From positions 26,116,564-26,180,563 of the forward strand of contig NC_092571.1 of assembly GCF_037975245.1 (NCBI RefSeq): 64,000 nt of DNA, in the 5' to 3' direction. Below, piece after piece: positions 63,144-64,000 of the stretch. Within the stretch, counting starts at the first letter, position 1, and each line of letters opens with the position of its first letter. The notes beneath the pieces are model-generated. The model had not been told where the DNA came from, made no database searches, and saw only the letters and a program-made list of their open reading frames with translations. The position numbers and the translations under genes were made by a program. Source of the stretch: Apostichopus japonicus (Eukaryota; Echinodermata; Holothuroidea; Aspidochirotida; Stichopodidae).

Positions 63144-63661
63144 AAGTCATTGGTTTTGTACAATTTAATGCAATAAATTACATAGAAAAAAAACCAAAAA
63201 TTGAAGTTATTAAGCTGAAGTTACCTTGAAGAACTCTCTATTTGGCTCCATGCAGTTCTGTGTCCAACTAGTGTAACAATTGCCGATTAAAAATCCAATG
63301 GATAATGCAATAATTGCAACGATGATCACCAAAAGCCACATGTACCACTGTATGCAAGTACCTGTGTGACAAGATGATTACCAAGAAATTTGTTGTTAAA
63401 AGCCTACAGTTCTGTAGGCATCGAACAATAACTTAGTAGCACGTTTTGCTTCATGTTACATACTGTGAAGAATTGGAATTTGCAGACCAAACAATTATCT
63501 TGGAACATAACTTTGGGGCTTGGTCCCATTGATCACACTCAGGAGGAGACCCACAGCGGGCCTCTGGATCACACACCAATATGGCTTTGCGACACTGCTT
63601 GCGGCACCAGTTTGCACATCTCAGAATTCTGTGCACATTCCCAAATGTTTCTCTCATTTTG
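61070..63661 (-). CDS. 3' end of a single-pass membrane protein gene (partial)
   Basis: Read on the minus strand. A membrane exon at 63361-63225 follows a CACACAG acceptor and precedes a GTAACT donor. Its only open frame gives TCIQWYMW, then about 20 hydrophobic residues ([18 protein letters not shown]), then a Cys-containing segment ending NREFFK. It joins in phase 0 to a 39-base last exon at 61108-61070 encoding [12 protein letters not shown] and a stop. A tentative upstream exon, about 63661-63537, encodes a Cys-rich stretch ([18 protein letters not shown]) and would splice after a T so that a Cys codon spans the junction. Its acceptor is weak. The family is not recognised; a Cys-rich ectodomain with a very short tail is all that can be said. 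The start lies beyond the window or is not identified. Confidence 0.42.
61304..61372. repeat. Paired inverted copies of the CTGAAGAAGATCC motif
   Basis: Minus-strand CTCTGAAGAAGATCCTACTG (61308-61327) and plus-strand CTGAAAAAGATCCTGCTTAG (61334-61353), the latter followed by TGAAATGTCAGGCC, repeat the motif at 40026-40064 in both orientations. Confidence 0.6.
61672..61731. repeat. Perfect 60-bp palindrome centred on (AT)n
   Basis: AAAGCAAGGAAATTTCATAC at the left and GTATGAAATTTCCTTGCTTT at the right are exact inverse copies around (AT)n. The palindrome abuts the long TA tract that carries the 1.2-kb element. Confidence 0.9.
61732..61906. repeat. (TA)n tract with TATG and CAGTATA interruptions
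   Basis: Long AT dinucleotide tract, source of IYIYIY-type ORFs. It is the left flank of the 61907-63090 element; the right flank 63091-63141 is also (TA)n, so the element probably inserted into one TA tract. Confidence 0.9.
61907..63090. mobile_element. 1.2-kb DNA element with AGTGTTTRCACGGGT ends and internal repeats
   Basis: The ends AGTGTTTACACGGGT and, in reverse complement, AGTGTTTGCACGGGT match at 14 of 15 bases. Both flanks are (TA)n, so a target duplication cannot be read. Inside, a GCCTAACACCACACTAAGTC-type block repeats four times (about 62513, 62645, 62764 and 62931), each followed by TGACGCAGTTATAA or AATCACACTTTGC sequence. Probably a hAT-like non-autonomous element. Confidence 0.7.
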
Positions 63662-64000
63662 CTGTGCCCTCAATGTCCATATGTCTGGCCACACCACTGA
63701 GCTAGATAACACATCTGTCTTTCTGATGGAAACATTTTAATGTGTTGTACAGTAATTTACTATATTTTTGTTCCCAAACTTTGCATACTGTGAGTATGTA
63801 GTTGCACTGATCGACATTATACAGTAGTTGCCATGTTTGAAGGTCAAAGTGCAATCACTTTCTAAAATGCAATTTTCAATCTACACAGCTAAAATTGATA
63901 CGGTGAAAGAATTGTAGGAAACCTCAAATTTGTATTTTGTGGCACTTTCGTGAACTATTTCAATCATTTAACGGAATTCCATAGACAACTTTTCATGTAT
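63662..64000. other. Right edge, no feature recognised
   Basis: AT-rich sequence, presumably upstream intron of the minus-strand membrane-protein gene. No exon or repeat could be supported. Confidence 0.4.

Overview
This is intron-rich, AT-leaning animal DNA. Evidence is GT-AG introns of hundreds to thousands of bases, tRNA-derived SINEs, several families of short inverted-repeat DNA transposons, microsatellites and many C/G homopolymer runs. The gene content and the SINE type suggest a marine invertebrate, most likely a non-vertebrate deuterostome (echinoderm-like). That placement is inference. No bacterial-style genes, operons, CRISPR arrays, rRNA or free-standing tRNA genes were seen.

Layout. 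(1) About 665-19627, + strand: the 3' 21 exons of a very large SFI1-like centrin-binding protein; its 5' end lies off the left edge. I could join all 21 exons in frame. (2) 23355-35819, + strand: a complete 11-exon alanine-glyoxylate aminotransferase (AGXT). It has an N-terminal extension that looks mitochondrial, an internal Met at the position of the usual start, and a C-terminal AKM tripeptide that fits a peroxisomal signal. (3) 42186-53432, + strand: a 10-exon type I membrane receptor of TNF-receptor type, about 283 residues, with a signal peptide, a small Cys-rich ectodomain, one membrane segment, a Cys-rich juxtamembrane patch and no death domain. (4) 61070 to beyond 63537, - strand: the 3' end of another single-pass membrane protein, converging on gene 3.

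The space between exons is filled with repeats. There is a hAT-like element cut by the left edge, a hAT-like MITE with a clean 8-bp target duplication at 22349-22717, and a nested pair of hAT-like elements at 49740-51391, both with clean 8-bp duplications. Two separate MITE families are flanked by TTAA (copies at 16196, 41454 and 45830; and at 21689 and 57223). Three tRNA-derived SINE families are present. Tandem arrays include a 74-bp array with a four-monomer higher-order pattern, a 13-bp array of about 900 bp, and a 20-bp array that starts on a splice donor. An intronic near-perfect hairpin of pre-miRNA size sits at 2605-2668.

The four genes have unrelated roles (centrosome/cilium, glyoxylate detoxification, cell-surface signalling), as expected of ordinary animal gene neighbours. 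No multi-gene system was recognised. The most testable novelties are AGXT dual targeting, the SFI1-like protein with its acidic insert, the divergent TNFR-like receptor with a likely cassette exon, the splice-donor minisatellite, and the nested transposons.
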